From an uncultured Sutterella sp. (GTDB taxonomy: Bacteria; Pseudomonadota; Gammaproteobacteria; Burkholderiales; Burkholderiaceae_F), in assembly GCA_905213905.1 (NCBI GenBank), contig CAJMKD010000002.1, positions 124,001 through 188,000 on the forward strand: a DNA stretch of 64,000 bases. Direction: 5' to 3'. Under the pieces are notes generated by a model that saw only the letters and a list, made by a program, of their open reading frames with translations, was not told where the DNA came from and made no database searches. How positions within the stretch are numbered: position 1 is the first letter of the stretch; the number at the start of each line of letters is the position of its first letter. Of the stretch, positions 32,362 to 41,187 are shown one piece after another. A program made the position numbers and the translations under genes.

Positions 32362-32842
32362 CTTCAGTCTCCTCAGGGATCGGCATGCTTTGCGGTTCCA
32401 TCTTGGGCGAGCGGGGCTCGAACGTCTTGATGTTGCCGAGAATCAGCTGGTCGGCCTGCTCCTCGTCGGGCAGCGGGTCCGAAATCCAGTGGTCGACGCG
32501 GCGTTCGTCGTCGAAGAAGACGGTGAGCTTGCGAAGCTGCTCTTCGCCGTTGCCGCGACGCAGGTAGTAGACGTAGTCCCAGCGGTTTGCATGGAACTGA
32601 TCCCGCACCAGAGGCACGCCGAGAAGGAACTGCACCTGCGCATCGGTCATGCCCTTTTCGAGCTGGAGCACCATTTCGCTCGTCACAAGATTCCCTTGGT
32701 GAACGTCGTCGCGATAGGGCTTCAGAAAATACGGAACGTAATCCGTCGCGTTGTCCCAGACGTCGGCCACGGTGTTGCAGCCGCTCAGCAAAAGGACGGC
32801 GGCGATGCCTGACGCAGCAAGCAAAGGATGTCGACTGAACAT
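32297..32842 (-). CDS. bamE: Outer membrane assembly lipoprotein BamE
   Basis: BamE is the small lipoprotein of the BAM complex for outer-membrane beta-barrel insertion. A signal peptide ends in the lipobox LLLSGC, so Cys at about residue 22 would be lipidated. The body shows PYRDDVHQGNLVTSEMV, LEKGMTDAQVQFLLGVPLVRDQF (about 62-84), DYVYYLRRGNGEEQLRKLTVFFD. At 181 aa it is longer than the usual 110-150, through an acidic tail (about 130-181) that overlaps the zapB-like gene by 65 bp. It is divergent from fur, the conserved Burkholderiales arrangement. Confidence 0.93.
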   Translation of the reverse strand: MFSRHPLLAASGIAAVLLLSGCNTVADVWDNATDYVPYFLKPYRDDVHQGNLVTSEMVLQLEKGMTDAQVQFLLGVPLVRDQFHANRWDYVYYLRRGNGEEQLRKLTVFFDDERRVDHWISDPLPDEEQADQLILGNIKTFEPRSPKMEPQSMPIPEETEDAQGRTEAPENAGESTDRAPQ

Positions 32843-32950
32843 AAAAGCTTATAAAATAGAAAAACTCGGTCGAGGATCTGGCCCTCGGGCCGCTTCCCCG
32901 CTTTCCCCCGTATGATAGCGGCTTAACGAACTCAAACAGGGTGCTCTGCC

Positions 32951-33451
32951 GTGCATGAAACATTGAACAAGCAGCAATCCGCCGATCTGAATTCGGATCT
33001 GAATGCGGACCTGAGGACCATGGGACTCAAGGTGACGGTCCCTCGTCTCAAGATTCTGGATTTGTTCCAGAAGCTTGCGCAGACGAATGAACCCGGCAAG
33101 CGCCATCTTTCGGCCGAAGAAGTGTACAAGCTTCTGCTCAATGAGAACAGCGACATCGGGTTAGCCACCGTCTACCGCGTGCTCACGCAGTTTGAAACAG
33201 CCGGCATTCTGGTGCGGCATCATTTCGACGAAGGCCGTGCGACGTATGAGCTCCAGGAAGGGCGTCATCACGATCACATCGTCTGCGTGCGGTGCGGCAA
33301 GGTTGAGGAATTTGTTGATCCTGAGATTGAAAAGGCGCAGCGCGAAGTGGCCGAACGCTTCGGCTATGAAATGACGGATCACTCGCTTGTTCTCTACGGC
33401 GTCTGTGAAGCCTGCAGGAGCGCCGAGGCCAAGCGCAGAGAACAGCCGTAA
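32951..33451 (+). CDS. fur: Ferric uptake regulator Fur
   Basis: Iron-dependent DNA-binding repressor. After an N-terminal tail comes MGLKVTVPRLKILDLFQ (residues 24-40) and the wing-helix HLSAEEVYKLLLNENSDIGLATVYRVLTQFETAGILVRHHFDEGRATYEL. The metal site HHDHIVCVRCGKVEEF (about 104-119) and a C-terminal CEAC motif (about 155) with the second structural zinc follow. 166 aa, about 15-20 longer than usual because of the tail. The first start is GTG at 32951; ATG at 33020 would give the standard length minus some. GTG is favoured because the spacing CAGGGTG upstream suits it. Divergent from bamE. Confidence 0.93.
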   Translation: MHETLNKQQSADLNSDLNADLRTMGLKVTVPRLKILDLFQKLAQTNEPGKRHLSAEEVYKLLLNENSDIGLATVYRVLTQFETAGILVRHHFDEGRATYELQEGRHHDHIVCVRCGKVEEFVDPEIEKAQREVAERFGYEMTDHSLVLYGVCEACRSAEAKRREQP

Positions 33452-33550
33452 CGCGCGGATCCGGCCTGGATCGAGGCTGCGGTGAGGAGGGCATGGTTTT
33501 TGAGCCGTGCCTTTTTTTCTTGCCTGGTGCGCGAGGCTTGCTCAAAAGAA

Positions 33551-33580
33551 AAGGGCCTGCAGTCATCTGCAGACCCTTTG
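33551..33580 (-). terminator. Terminator of tRNA-Val
   Basis: AGGGCCTGCAG and CTGCAGACCCT form a stem around TCAT, and on the minus strand it ends in a T-run (CCCTTTTC). It follows the tRNA-Val 3' end by a few bases. Confidence 0.75.
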
Positions 33581-33586
33581 GAATTC

Positions 33587-33661
33587 TGGTGCGCGGTACT
33601 GGGTTCGAACCAGTGACCCCTGCCGTGTGAAGGCAGTGCTCTACCACTGAGCTAACCGCGC
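33587..33661 (-). tRNA. tRNA-Val (anticodon CAC)
   Basis: Complete cloverleaf of 75 nt with CCA encoded: acceptor stem GCGCGGT/ACCGCGC, D-arm AGCTCAGTGGTAGAGC, anticodon stem CTGCC/GGCAG with loop TTCACAC (anticodon CAC), variable loop GGGTC and T-arm CTGGTTCGAACCCAG. Between fur and rnhA. Confidence 0.97.
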
Positions 33662-33769
33662 AAAGCTGAGAAATCTATTTTATTCAAACGAGCCGAGAAT
33701 GCAAGTCCTGCACGAGATAATACCGTTTTTGCGGTATGAATCATCCGTTTGAACGGCTTCTGCAGGCTT

Positions 33770-34243
33770 TTACGCGAAGGCGGGCGCAGGACGCTTTCCG
33801 AGCGCCACTTCAACGCCCCGGTTGGCGAGTTCGTCCGCCTTTTCGTTGCCGGGGTCGCCGTTGTGCCCTTTCACCCAGCGCCACTCAATGTCGTAGCGGC
33901 CGACCAAGTCGTCGAGCCGCTGCCAAAGATCGGCGTTCTTCACTTCCTTCTTGTCGGCAGTCCGCCAGCCGTTGCGCTTCCAATTGTGAATCCACTTTGT
34001 GATTCCGTCGCGAACATACGTGCTGTCGGTATGAATGATGACGGGACAGGGGCGCTTCAGCGCGGAAAGTGCGGAAATCACGGCGGTGAGTTCCATCTGA
34101 TTGTTGGTCGTGAGCTTTTCGCCGCCAAAAAGCTCAAGCTTGTGTTCGCCCCAGACCAAAAGAGCCCCCCAGCCGCCCACGCCCGGATTCTGCTTGCAGG
34201 CGCCGTCGGTCCAAATTTCAAGTGCGCGTTCTTTTGTCGCCAT
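33770..34243 (-). CDS. rnhA: Ribonuclease HI
   Basis: Cleaves the RNA of RNA-DNA hybrids. 157 aa. The four acidic residues of the catalytic centre are visible: WTDGAC (Asp, about residue 13), NNQMELTAV (Glu, about 51), HTDSTYVRDG (Asp, about 73) and GNEKADELANRG (Asp, about 135), and the basic protrusion NWKRNGWRTADKKEVKNADLW lies between. It overlaps nothing; the methyltransferase ends 12 bp upstream on the same strand, as is usual in Burkholderiales. Confidence 0.97.
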   Translation of the reverse strand: MATKERALEIWTDGACKQNPGVGGWGALLVWGEHKLELFGGEKLTTNNQMELTAVISALSALKRPCPVIIHTDSTYVRDGITKWIHNWKRNGWRTADKKEVKNADLWQRLDDLVGRYDIEWRWVKGHNGDPGNEKADELANRGVEVALGKRPAPAFA

Positions 34244-34255
34244 GAGTCTTTAATT

Positions 34256-35017
34256 TCAGTGTTCAGAAGCTGAAGATGATGCCGCAGGCAGGGATCCTGC
34301 AGGCACCTCCTTTTGCTTTCGTATGCATGAAAAAGTGATGAGCCGCGCGCCGGGACGGCGCTTCACGGCTGAAAGAAGATAGACGTTTGAAAACTGCGGC
34401 GCCCAGCGGTCGCCCGCTTTGTCAAGCCAGGACCATCGCTCAAGCCGTTTGGCAGAGCGAAAGCCCGGAGAGTAGATGCCGAATAAGCCGATGTCGATTT
34501 CGAGCCCCAGAAGCGCAAACCAGTCCTTGAGGCGAAAGAGCGAAAGCGGCATGGTGCGCGACGGCAGATAAGGGCGTGCGCCGAGCGCTACAAAGCGCTG
34601 CTTGAGCCACCAGAGACCGAGCGGATTGAAGCCCGAGAGCACTAGGCGGCCTTCCGGCTCGAGAACTCGAACAGCTTCCCGCAAAACATTTTGCGGCGAC
34701 TGCGAAAAATCAAGCGCGTGGACAAGCGCGACAAGATCCATGCTCTCTGCGGCAATCGGAAGCGCATCCGCTTCAGCGATGATGCGCCGCCGGTCGTCAT
34801 TCTCGGGCAGCGCTTCCGCGTCGCTCTCGCACGCAATCAGCCACTTCGACTGCATGCGGTTTTCCGCCAGCGCATTCAGCGCCGGACAGCCGATCTGAAG
34901 CGCCGCCTGGCCGAATGCATCTTCAACAATGCCGTCGAACGCGGCGCTCTCCCAGGAGAGAAGACGTCTGCCTGGCGCAGTCGTCAGGAAATCAGCGAGC
35001 GAAAGGCGTGCAAACAT
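34256..35017 (-). CDS. Class I SAM-dependent methyltransferase
   Basis: A 253-residue Rossmann-fold methyltransferase of the type next to rnhA in Burkholderiales. The SAM-binding start is ALQIGCPALNALAEN (about 40), a rather degenerate motif I; then EADALPIAAESMDLVALVHALDFSQSP (motif IV region, about 80-105) and LREAVRVLEPEGRLVLSGFNPLGLWWLKQ (post-I strand, about 108-135). I chose ATG 35017; the frame is open to 35146, where nothing resembles the family. Target unknown. It is divergent from the transglycosylase. Confidence 0.82.
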   Translation of the reverse strand: MFARLSLADFLTTAPGRRLLSWESAAFDGIVEDAFGQAALQIGCPALNALAENRMQSKWLIACESDAEALPENDDRRRIIAEADALPIAAESMDLVALVHALDFSQSPQNVLREAVRVLEPEGRLVLSGFNPLGLWWLKQRFVALGARPYLPSRTMPLSLFRLKDWFALLGLEIDIGLFGIYSPGFRSAKRLERWSWLDKAGDRWAPQFSNVYLLSAVKRRPGARLITFSCIRKQKEVPAGSLPAASSSASEH

Positions 35018-35193
35018 CGGGAGACAAATCAGCAGAATGGGCGCAAAAGGGCGTGCGCGAGGAAACAATTCGTTTCGGTAAAACGAAGGGTTCCGTGAAA
35101 AATCAAGAGCGCTCAACCTCAACGAGACGGCCGAGACAAGTAACATTATCCATTTATACGCTTCGGGTCATTCGTTCTCTTCTGCACTTCGTT

Positions 35194-37314
35194 ATGGTTC
35201 GTTTCAAATTTAAGCCACTTCTTTGTGCGGCTGCGGCCGTGTGCGTCAGCGCGGCGAGCGCCTGGACCCAGGCGGAGGAGGCGCCCGAGCGTGCCGATGT
35301 GCAGCTCGAGGCCGTTCAGAACGAAGCTGCGCCTGCAGAAGATTTCATCCCGGCGGAGTCGACGGATCGCATTCCCAACAGCGTTTGGGACCGCATTCGT
35401 GCGGGCTTCGCCGTGCCGAATCTGAATTCGGCCGCCGTCGACCGCTGGACAACCCATTACAGCAAGGATCCGGCCTATCTGCTGCGCATGGCGAATCGTG
35501 CGAGCCAGTACCTCTACAACATTGTTGAGGAAGTCGAGGCACGCAACATGCCGACGGAGCTCGCGCTGCTGCCCTTCGTCGAAAGCGCTTTTCAGCCGGA
35601 GGCGCTCTCGCGCGCCAAAGCCGCAGGTCTTTGGCAGTTCATGCCGGCAACCGGCAAAGACTACGAGCTCGAACAGAATCTCTGGCGCGATGATCGGCGC
35701 GACGTGCTTGAAAGCACGCGCGCGGCGCTCGACTACTTTGAGTATCTGCACGGCATCTTCAACGACTGGCAGCTCACGCTCGCCGCCTACAACTGGGGCG
35801 AAGGCAGCGTGCAGCGCGCGATTGCGCGCGCGAAGAAGCGCAAGCAGGCGACCGATTACGCCCATTTGAGAATGCCGCGCGAAACGGCCAATTACGTTCC
35901 TAAGCTCGAAGCGATCAAGCGCATCGTGTCGAATCCCGCCAAATACGGCATTGAGCTTCCCGACATCGGCAACGAGCCTTACTTCGTGCAGGTGACGAAG
36001 CCGCGCGACATTGAGGTCAAGACGGCTGCGGAGCTTGCAGGGATGCCGCTCGATGAATTTCGAAAGCTGAATCCGAGCTATAAGCTCCCCGTGATTGTGG
36101 CTTCGCACAACAACGTGATGCTGCTGCCGGCGGATCGGGTCGATTTCTTCCTCGACAACCTTGCGAGCTGGATGGACAGCGGCCAGCCTCTTTCGCGCTG
36201 GTCCACTTATAAGCTCAAGCAGGGCGAAAGCCTTGCGCTCGTTGCGGCCCGCGCCGGCATGACGGAAGATTATCTGCGTCAAGTGAACGGCATTCCGAAG
36301 GGAAGACGCGTGCTGCCGAATTCAACCCTGCTGATCCTGGCCGAAGGCGACGATCAGGTGGACATTTCAGCGGAAGAAGCGGATGCGAAGCTGCGGCTCT
36401 CGCCGCTCACCACATGGCGGCGCGTAACGTACCGCGTCCGAAGCGGCGATACGATCTCCGGCATTGCACGGCGCTGGCACATCACGAGCCGCTCGATCAT
36501 TACGGCCAATCGCCTTCGCTCGGACCGGCTTCGCGTCGGACAACGGCTGATCCTCACGGTTCCAAACGTGGCGCGTTCGCCGATCTATGCGTCGTCCTCT
36601 TCCTCCCAAAAGGGCGGACACGTCATCTATACGGTGAAGTCGGGCGACACGCTCGGACGGATTGCGTCCAAATACGGTGTGACGACAGCCGCGTTGCGCA
36701 TGACGAACCGCATTCGCGGCAACGTGATCCGTACAGGCCAGCGCCTTCGCATTCCCGGCACCGCAGATGCAGAAGCTGCCGATACCGTCATTCATACGGT
36801 GAAGTCGGGCGACACGCTCTCCAGCATTGCCGAGCGCTACGGCGTGACGGTAACGCGCATCAAGCGAAGCAACCGTTTGACATCGAACATGCTTCGAATC
36901 GGGGACAAGCTTGAGATTCCGGCGCAGACGCAGCCTCGCAACACGAGCAACGCCGTTCGCGCGCCGCAATCGAAAATTCACGTCGTGAAGTCCGGTGAAA
37001 CGCTTTCTGAAATCGCTGAAAGCTACGGCATCGGGCTCTCGAAGGTCCGCGCGGCGAACGGACTGCGGTCAAACAATATCCGCGTTGGTCAGCGTCTCGT
37101 GATCCCTGCAACGGCGAAGAATTTGTCGGGCACAGCATCGAAGGCCGACAGTGCAGCTTCTTCCGGCACGAGCGCGAAGGTGCATGTGGTTCGCTCGGGC
37201 GATACGCTTTCCGCCATTGCACGCCGCTACGGCACGTCGGTGGCAAAGCTCAAGAGCCTCAACAATCTTAAAGGCAACAACCTTCGCGTCGGCGACCGCT
37301 TAAGACTGCCGTAG
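35194..37314 (+). CDS. mltD: MltD-like membrane-bound lytic transglycosylase with tandem LysM repeats
   Basis: Cleaves glycan strands between MurNAc and GlcNAc. Residues 1-25 form a signal peptide without an obvious lipobox. The SLT domain shows ALLPFVESAFQPEALSRAKAAGLWQFMPATGKDY (catalytic Glu, about 127), and LAAYNWGEGSVQRAI (about 197). It then has a degenerate LysM around residue 335 followed by five clear LysM modules, each with an SGDTLS-like start, at about residues 410, 477, 528, 588 and 660. That is five or six, where most MltD have two or three. 706 aa. The ATG at 35194 follows a purine-poor leader; the frame extends farther upstream over the methyltransferase promoter. Confidence 0.92.
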   Translation: MVRFKFKPLLCAAAAVCVSAASAWTQAEEAPERADVQLEAVQNEAAPAEDFIPAESTDRIPNSVWDRIRAGFAVPNLNSAAVDRWTTHYSKDPAYLLRMANRASQYLYNIVEEVEARNMPTELALLPFVESAFQPEALSRAKAAGLWQFMPATGKDYELEQNLWRDDRRDVLESTRAALDYFEYLHGIFNDWQLTLAAYNWGEGSVQRAIARAKKRKQATDYAHLRMPRETANYVPKLEAIKRIVSNPAKYGIELPDIGNEPYFVQVTKPRDIEVKTAAELAGMPLDEFRKLNPSYKLPVIVASHNNVMLLPADRVDFFLDNLASWMDSGQPLSRWSTYKLKQGESLALVAARAGMTEDYLRQVNGIPKGRRVLPNSTLLILAEGDDQVDISAEEADAKLRLSPLTTWRRVTYRVRSGDTISGIARRWHITSRSIITANRLRSDRLRVGQRLILTVPNVARSPIYASSSSSQKGGHVIYTVKSGDTLGRIASKYGVTTAALRMTNRIRGNVIRTGQRLRIPGTADAEAADTVIHTVKSGDTLSSIAERYGVTVTRIKRSNRLTSNMLRIGDKLEIPAQTQPRNTSNAVRAPQSKIHVVKSGETLSEIAESYGIGLSKVRAANGLRSNNIRVGQRLVIPATAKNLSGTASKADSAASSGTSAKVHVVRSGDTLSAIARRYGTSVAKLKSLNNLKGNNLRVGDRLRLP

Positions 37315-37641
37315 CCTGATCGGAGCCCAAGCGTGGCGATATCACCGAGGGCAGGGCGCGTCCCGCCGCTGCCTTCATGACGCGCCATGCTGTCCGCAGC
37401 TTGACTTTGTTCCAAAGCGACGGCGTTTGTGATCCAGCGTCAGCCGTCTTGGCGTGGTGGCGCATATAGGTTAGCTTTCTCAGTCGATCGGCGTCTTTTC
37501 TGAGGCGCGCGGTTTTTTTACAATAGACCAATCAACGTAGAGCGAGACTGCGCGAATGAGACCGGCGTCCCGCTCGAGGCCATATTCTTTTTGCGGAGCC
37601 CTGAGTTCTCAGGGCTTTCGCTTTCTTCCACGAGGTCAATC
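37315..37641. other. 327-bp intergenic region between mltD and fabI
   Basis: No gene of convincing length in either strand. At 37597-37616 lies AGCCCTGA/TCAGGGCT, an 8-bp stem followed by TTCGCTTTCTT, just before the fabI start. The rest looks like ordinary GC-rich spacer and probably carries the fabI promoter (a TTTTTTACAATAG run near 37505-37525). Confidence 0.4.
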
Positions 37642-38430
37642 ATGGGATTCCTGAGCGGCAAGAAGCTTCTCATCACCGGTGTTATTTCCAATCGTTCCAT
37701 AGCGTACGGCATTGCTCAGGCTTGCCATCGCGAAGGCGCTGAACTCGCATTTACATATGTTGGCGATCGTTTCCACGATCGTGTTGCCGAGTTTGCCAAG
37801 GAATTCGGCAGCGACATCTGCTTGCCGATGGATGTGAGCAGCGACGAGCAGATTGCCGCTGTTGTTGCGTCGCTCAAGGAAAAGTGGGGTTGCCTCGACG
37901 GCTTTGTTCATTCCATCGGTTTTGCGCCGCGTGAAGCGATTGCGGGCGATTTTCTTGATGGCATTTCGCGCGAAGCATTCAAGATTGCGATGGATATCTC
38001 CGCGTATTCTTTCCCTGCGCTTGCCAAAGCCTGCCTGCCTCTCATGGAAGGCCGCCAGGCATCCGTTCTGACGCTTACTTATCTTGGCAGCGAACGTGTT
38101 GTGCCCAACTACAACACGATGGGCCTTGCAAAAGCGGCGCTGGAAGCATCGACGCGTTATCTGGCTTCGAGCCTTGGCGCCAAGGGCATTCGTGCCAACG
38201 CTATTTCCGCCGGCCCCATCAAGACGCTTGCCGCTTCAGGCATCAAGGACTTTTCGAAGCTTCTCGGCATCATGGAGCACTCTGCGCCGCTTGGCCGCAC
38301 GGTGACGATTCAGGAAGTAGGCAATACCGCTGCTTTCCTGCTTTCCGATCTTGCGAGCGGCATTACCGGCGATATTGTCTACGTCGACGCAGGCTTCCAC
38401 GCTGTGGCTGTCGGCAGTCAGGCTGAGTAA
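37642..38430 (+). CDS. fabI: Enoyl-[acyl-carrier-protein] reductase FabI
   Basis: NADH-dependent last step of the fatty-acid elongation cycle. 262 aa, short-chain dehydrogenase of the FabI type: GKKLLITGVISNRSIAYGIAQACHREGAEL (nucleotide-binding site, residues 5-34), DGFVHSIGFAPREAIAGDFLD (about 85-105), and SVLTLTYLGSERVVPNYNTMGLAKAALE with the catalytic Tyr-x6-Lys (about 155-162). ATG 37642 is the start with conserved MGFLSGKK. A single gene with its own terminator. Confidence 0.97.
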   Translation: MGFLSGKKLLITGVISNRSIAYGIAQACHREGAELAFTYVGDRFHDRVAEFAKEFGSDICLPMDVSSDEQIAAVVASLKEKWGCLDGFVHSIGFAPREAIAGDFLDGISREAFKIAMDISAYSFPALAKACLPLMEGRQASVLTLTYLGSERVVPNYNTMGLAKAALEASTRYLASSLGAKGIRANAISAGPIKTLAASGIKDFSKLLGIMEHSAPLGRTVTIQEVGNTAAFLLSDLASGITGDIVYVDAGFHAVAVGSQAE

Positions 38431-38452
38431 AAATATATTTAAATATCATAAA

Positions 38453-38489
38453 GATGGCTTCGCCAAGAAAATGGCGAAGCCATTTTTTT
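38453..38489 (+). terminator. Rho-independent terminator after fabI
   Basis: ATGGCTTCGCCA and TGGCGAAGCCAT form a 12-bp stem around AGAAAA, then TTTTTTT. It separates fabI from nadK. Confidence 0.92.
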
Positions 38490-38603
38490 GAAGGGCTATA
38501 CTTCAAAAGCGACTGCTGTGGCGCAGGTGCGCTCGCAGCTGCTGAAACCGCCGAACGATCGATGTCGAAACGGAATGATGTTTCGAAAAACACGAGAAAA
38601 ACA

Positions 38604-39485
38604 ATGCAAATGAAAAAAATCGCCGTTTTCGTCAAGCCGACGCAAAGTCTGCCGCATGCGCTGACGCATCTGGTGAGTGTTCTTGAGCGCGAAGGCTTTG
38701 AGGTTTTTCTCGACGAACGCGCAGCCCCTGTTCTTCAGAGACCGGGTTACCCAAGAAAGACATTGGGCGAAATTTGCGATGCTGCGGTTGTGCTGGGCGG
38801 CGACGGCACGATGCTTGGCGTGGCGCGCGCGATCGGCGAATACGGCAAACCGATCGTCGGCGTCAATGCTGGTCGTCTTGGTTTTATTACGGACATTCTT
38901 CTGGAAGATATGGAAGCGGTGCTGCCTGCTGTATTGCACGGGCAGTGTTCGCGCGACAAACGGCGACTTCTTGAGGGTACGGTTGTTCGCGGCGGGAAGG
39001 TTATCCGGCAGGAATTGGCGGTGAACGATCTCGGACTCAGCCACGGTCGTGCCGGCGGCATGGTTGACTTCATTATTTATGTCGATGGCAAGCAGATCTC
39101 ATCCCAGTCGGCCGACGGCATCATCTGCGCGACGCCCACGGGGTCGACTGCGTATTCGCTTGCCGCAGGCGGACCGATTCTGCATCCTTCGCTTTCGGGC
39201 ATTACGCTTGTGCCTGTGGCGCCGCACACACTCTCAAACCGACCGATTGTCCTGCCGGATAATCTTTCCGTTGAAATTGAATTGACTGATGCGCGTGATG
39301 CAGTTGCGTATTTCGACATGCAGGAATTTTGCGATGTTGAGCCTGGCGACGTGCTGAAGGTACGGCTCTCCGACGCTACGATCGAAATGCTGCATCCCGA
39401 GGGGTATGACTACTTCGAGCTTTTGCGACGCAAGCTCAAGTGGAACTACATGCCCAAGGGCGACAAGCGCGAAGACACGGCATAG
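38604..39485 (+). CDS. nadK: NAD kinase
   Basis: Phosphorylates NAD to NADP. 293 aa. Motifs: VVLGGDGTMLGVAR (the GGDG site, about residue 62-75), GVNAGRLGFITDI (about 87), LAVNDLGLSHGRAG (NE/D motif), SQSADGIICATPTGSTAYSLAAGGPILHP (about 175-203) and LPDNLSVEIEL. The start is uncertain: ATG at 38562 would add 14 residues, ATG at 38610 would remove two. nadK followed by recN is the usual Burkholderiales order (often with hrcA in front, absent here). Confidence 0.95.
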   Translation: MQMKKIAVFVKPTQSLPHALTHLVSVLEREGFEVFLDERAAPVLQRPGYPRKTLGEICDAAVVLGGDGTMLGVARAIGEYGKPIVGVNAGRLGFITDILLEDMEAVLPAVLHGQCSRDKRRLLEGTVVRGGKVIRQELAVNDLGLSHGRAGGMVDFIIYVDGKQISSQSADGIICATPTGSTAYSLAAGGPILHPSLSGITLVPVAPHTLSNRPIVLPDNLSVEIELTDARDAVAYFDMQEFCDVEPGDVLKVRLSDATIEMLHPEGYDYFELLRRKLKWNYMPKGDKREDTA

Positions 39486-39525
39486 TGCGATTGAAACATT
39501 TGTTTTTTAAGAAGCTTGACACGAC

Positions 39526-41187
39526 ATGCTGACTTCGCTGAGCCTTCGCAATTTTGTCATTGTCGATGCTTTGGATATCGATGTTTCGTCTGGCCTGACG
39601 GTGCTGACAGGCGAGACAGGTGCCGGTAAATCCATCCTGATTGACGCGTTGAAGCTGATTTTGGGCGGGCGCGCTGATATTTCTACGATTCGAAACGGCT
39701 GCGACAAAGCGGAATTCTCCGCAACGTTTTCACCCGATGCCCGCGCATTGGAATGGCTGCATCGTCAGGATTGGCTTTACGAGGCTGAGAGCGACCTCGT
39801 GGTTCGCCGGACGATTGACCGCTCCGGCCGCTCGCGGGGATGGATCAACGGGATGCCAGCGACCATTCACCAACTGAAGTCGCTTGGCGAAACACTTGTC
39901 GAAATCAACGGCCAGCATGCTTATCACGAGCTGCTCGACGGCGCGCGACAACTCTCGCTGATAGACGCATATGGCGGACTTTCGGCGCTTGGCAAGGAAG
40001 TTGCCAAAGCCTTTGCTGTCTGGAAGAAAGCCGAGCGGGCGCTTCACGAAGCTCGTCAAAATGGTGAATCCCTTCGAGCCAGAGAGGAGCGGCTCACCTG
40101 GATTCTTGACGAAATCGGAGCGCTTGCGCCCAAGAAAGACGAATGGGGGACGCTCAATACCGAACATGTACGGCTTGCGAATCGCTCGAACATTCTTGAA
40201 GGCTTGACGCAGGTTGTATCGGATCTGTCGTCTGGCCGAGATAATGCTGCGGATTTGATCTCTCGTTCGCAAGGCGCGTTAGAGAATCTTGCCCGCTATG
40301 ACAAGCGTTTCGCAGAGTATGCCGAGACGCTCGGCGCTTCGCTTGACCTTTTGGAAGAGGCCGCGAGAAGCGCGGACGGGTATCTCAGCCGCATGGATTA
40401 CGATGCGCAAGCGTTTGAAAAAATTGACGAGCGCGTTTCCCAGTACTTCAACTTGTCGCTTAAGTACAAAGTGAATCCGGAAGATCTTTTCGACTACTAC
40501 GAAAGCGTTCAAAAAGAACTTCAGTCGATTGAAGCATCCAGAGATCTCGCTGCGTTGGAAAAGGATGAACGCGACAGCTATGAAGTTTTCAGAAAAGCGG
40601 CGCAAAAACTTCGAAACGCGAGATCAACATCTGCGCAAGCGTTCTCCAAGGCTGTGACGAAAAACGTGAGGGAACTGTCGCTGGAGCACGCCGAATTTGA
40701 AGCCGCCATTCTGAATGCAGAACCATCGGCAAATGGCTGTGATCGCTGTGAATTTAGGTTCGCCAGTCATCCATCGCTCGCGCGCGAACCGCTCGCCAAA
40801 TCCGCATCTGGCGGTGAACTCTCCAGAATCAGTTTGGCGGTGGCGGTCGTTAATCCGGCTTCAATGCCGGCTACGGTCATTTTCGATGAAGCGGATGTAG
40901 GCATCGGCGGTGCGGTTGCAGCAAAAGTTGGCGAAAAGTTTCAGATGCTTGCTCGAGACCATCAAGTGCTTTGCATCACGCATCTGCCGCAGATTGCCGG
41001 ATTTGCTGACCATCACTGGAAGGTTGAAAAGGTCGCTACATTGGGCAGTGTTGCATCAAGCGTCAGGTGCTTGAACCAAGAAGAGCGCATCGCCGAGTTG
41101 GCTCGAATGGTGAGCGGCGTCAATATCACCAGCGCCGAAAAACATGTAGCCCAGAACTTAATTCAGCATGGAAATCTGAAGAAATGA
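39526..41187 (+). CDS. recN: DNA repair protein RecN
   Basis: An SMC-like ATPase that tethers broken DNA ends. The head is split: Walker A TGETGAGKS (residues 28-36) at the start; at the end the signature KSASGGELSRISLA (about 425) and Walker B ATVIFDEADVGIGG (about 448). The 300 residues between form the coiled coil, and QVLCITHLPQIAGFADHHWKVEK (about 484) is the family's last signature. 553 aa. The stop overlaps the start of the GT8 gene (ATGA), a coupling that recN does not usually have. Confidence 0.97.
   Translation: MLTSLSLRNFVIVDALDIDVSSGLTVLTGETGAGKSILIDALKLILGGRADISTIRNGCDKAEFSATFSPDARALEWLHRQDWLYEAESDLVVRRTIDRSGRSRGWINGMPATIHQLKSLGETLVEINGQHAYHELLDGARQLSLIDAYGGLSALGKEVAKAFAVWKKAERALHEARQNGESLRAREERLTWILDEIGALAPKKDEWGTLNTEHVRLANRSNILEGLTQVVSDLSSGRDNAADLISRSQGALENLARYDKRFAEYAETLGASLDLLEEAARSADGYLSRMDYDAQAFEKIDERVSQYFNLSLKYKVNPEDLFDYYESVQKELQSIEASRDLAALEKDERDSYEVFRKAAQKLRNARSTSAQAFSKAVTKNVRELSLEHAEFEAAILNAEPSANGCDRCEFRFASHPSLAREPLAKSASGGELSRISLAVAVVNPASMPATVIFDEADVGIGGAVAAKVGEKFQMLARDHQVLCITHLPQIAGFADHHWKVEKVATLGSVASSVRCLNQEERIAELARMVSGVNITSAEKHVAQNLIQHGNLKK

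Noticed and set aside
35146..36282. Open frame of 378 codons on the minus strand
   Set aside because: Antisense to the mltD catalytic domain; no motif or plausible RBS.
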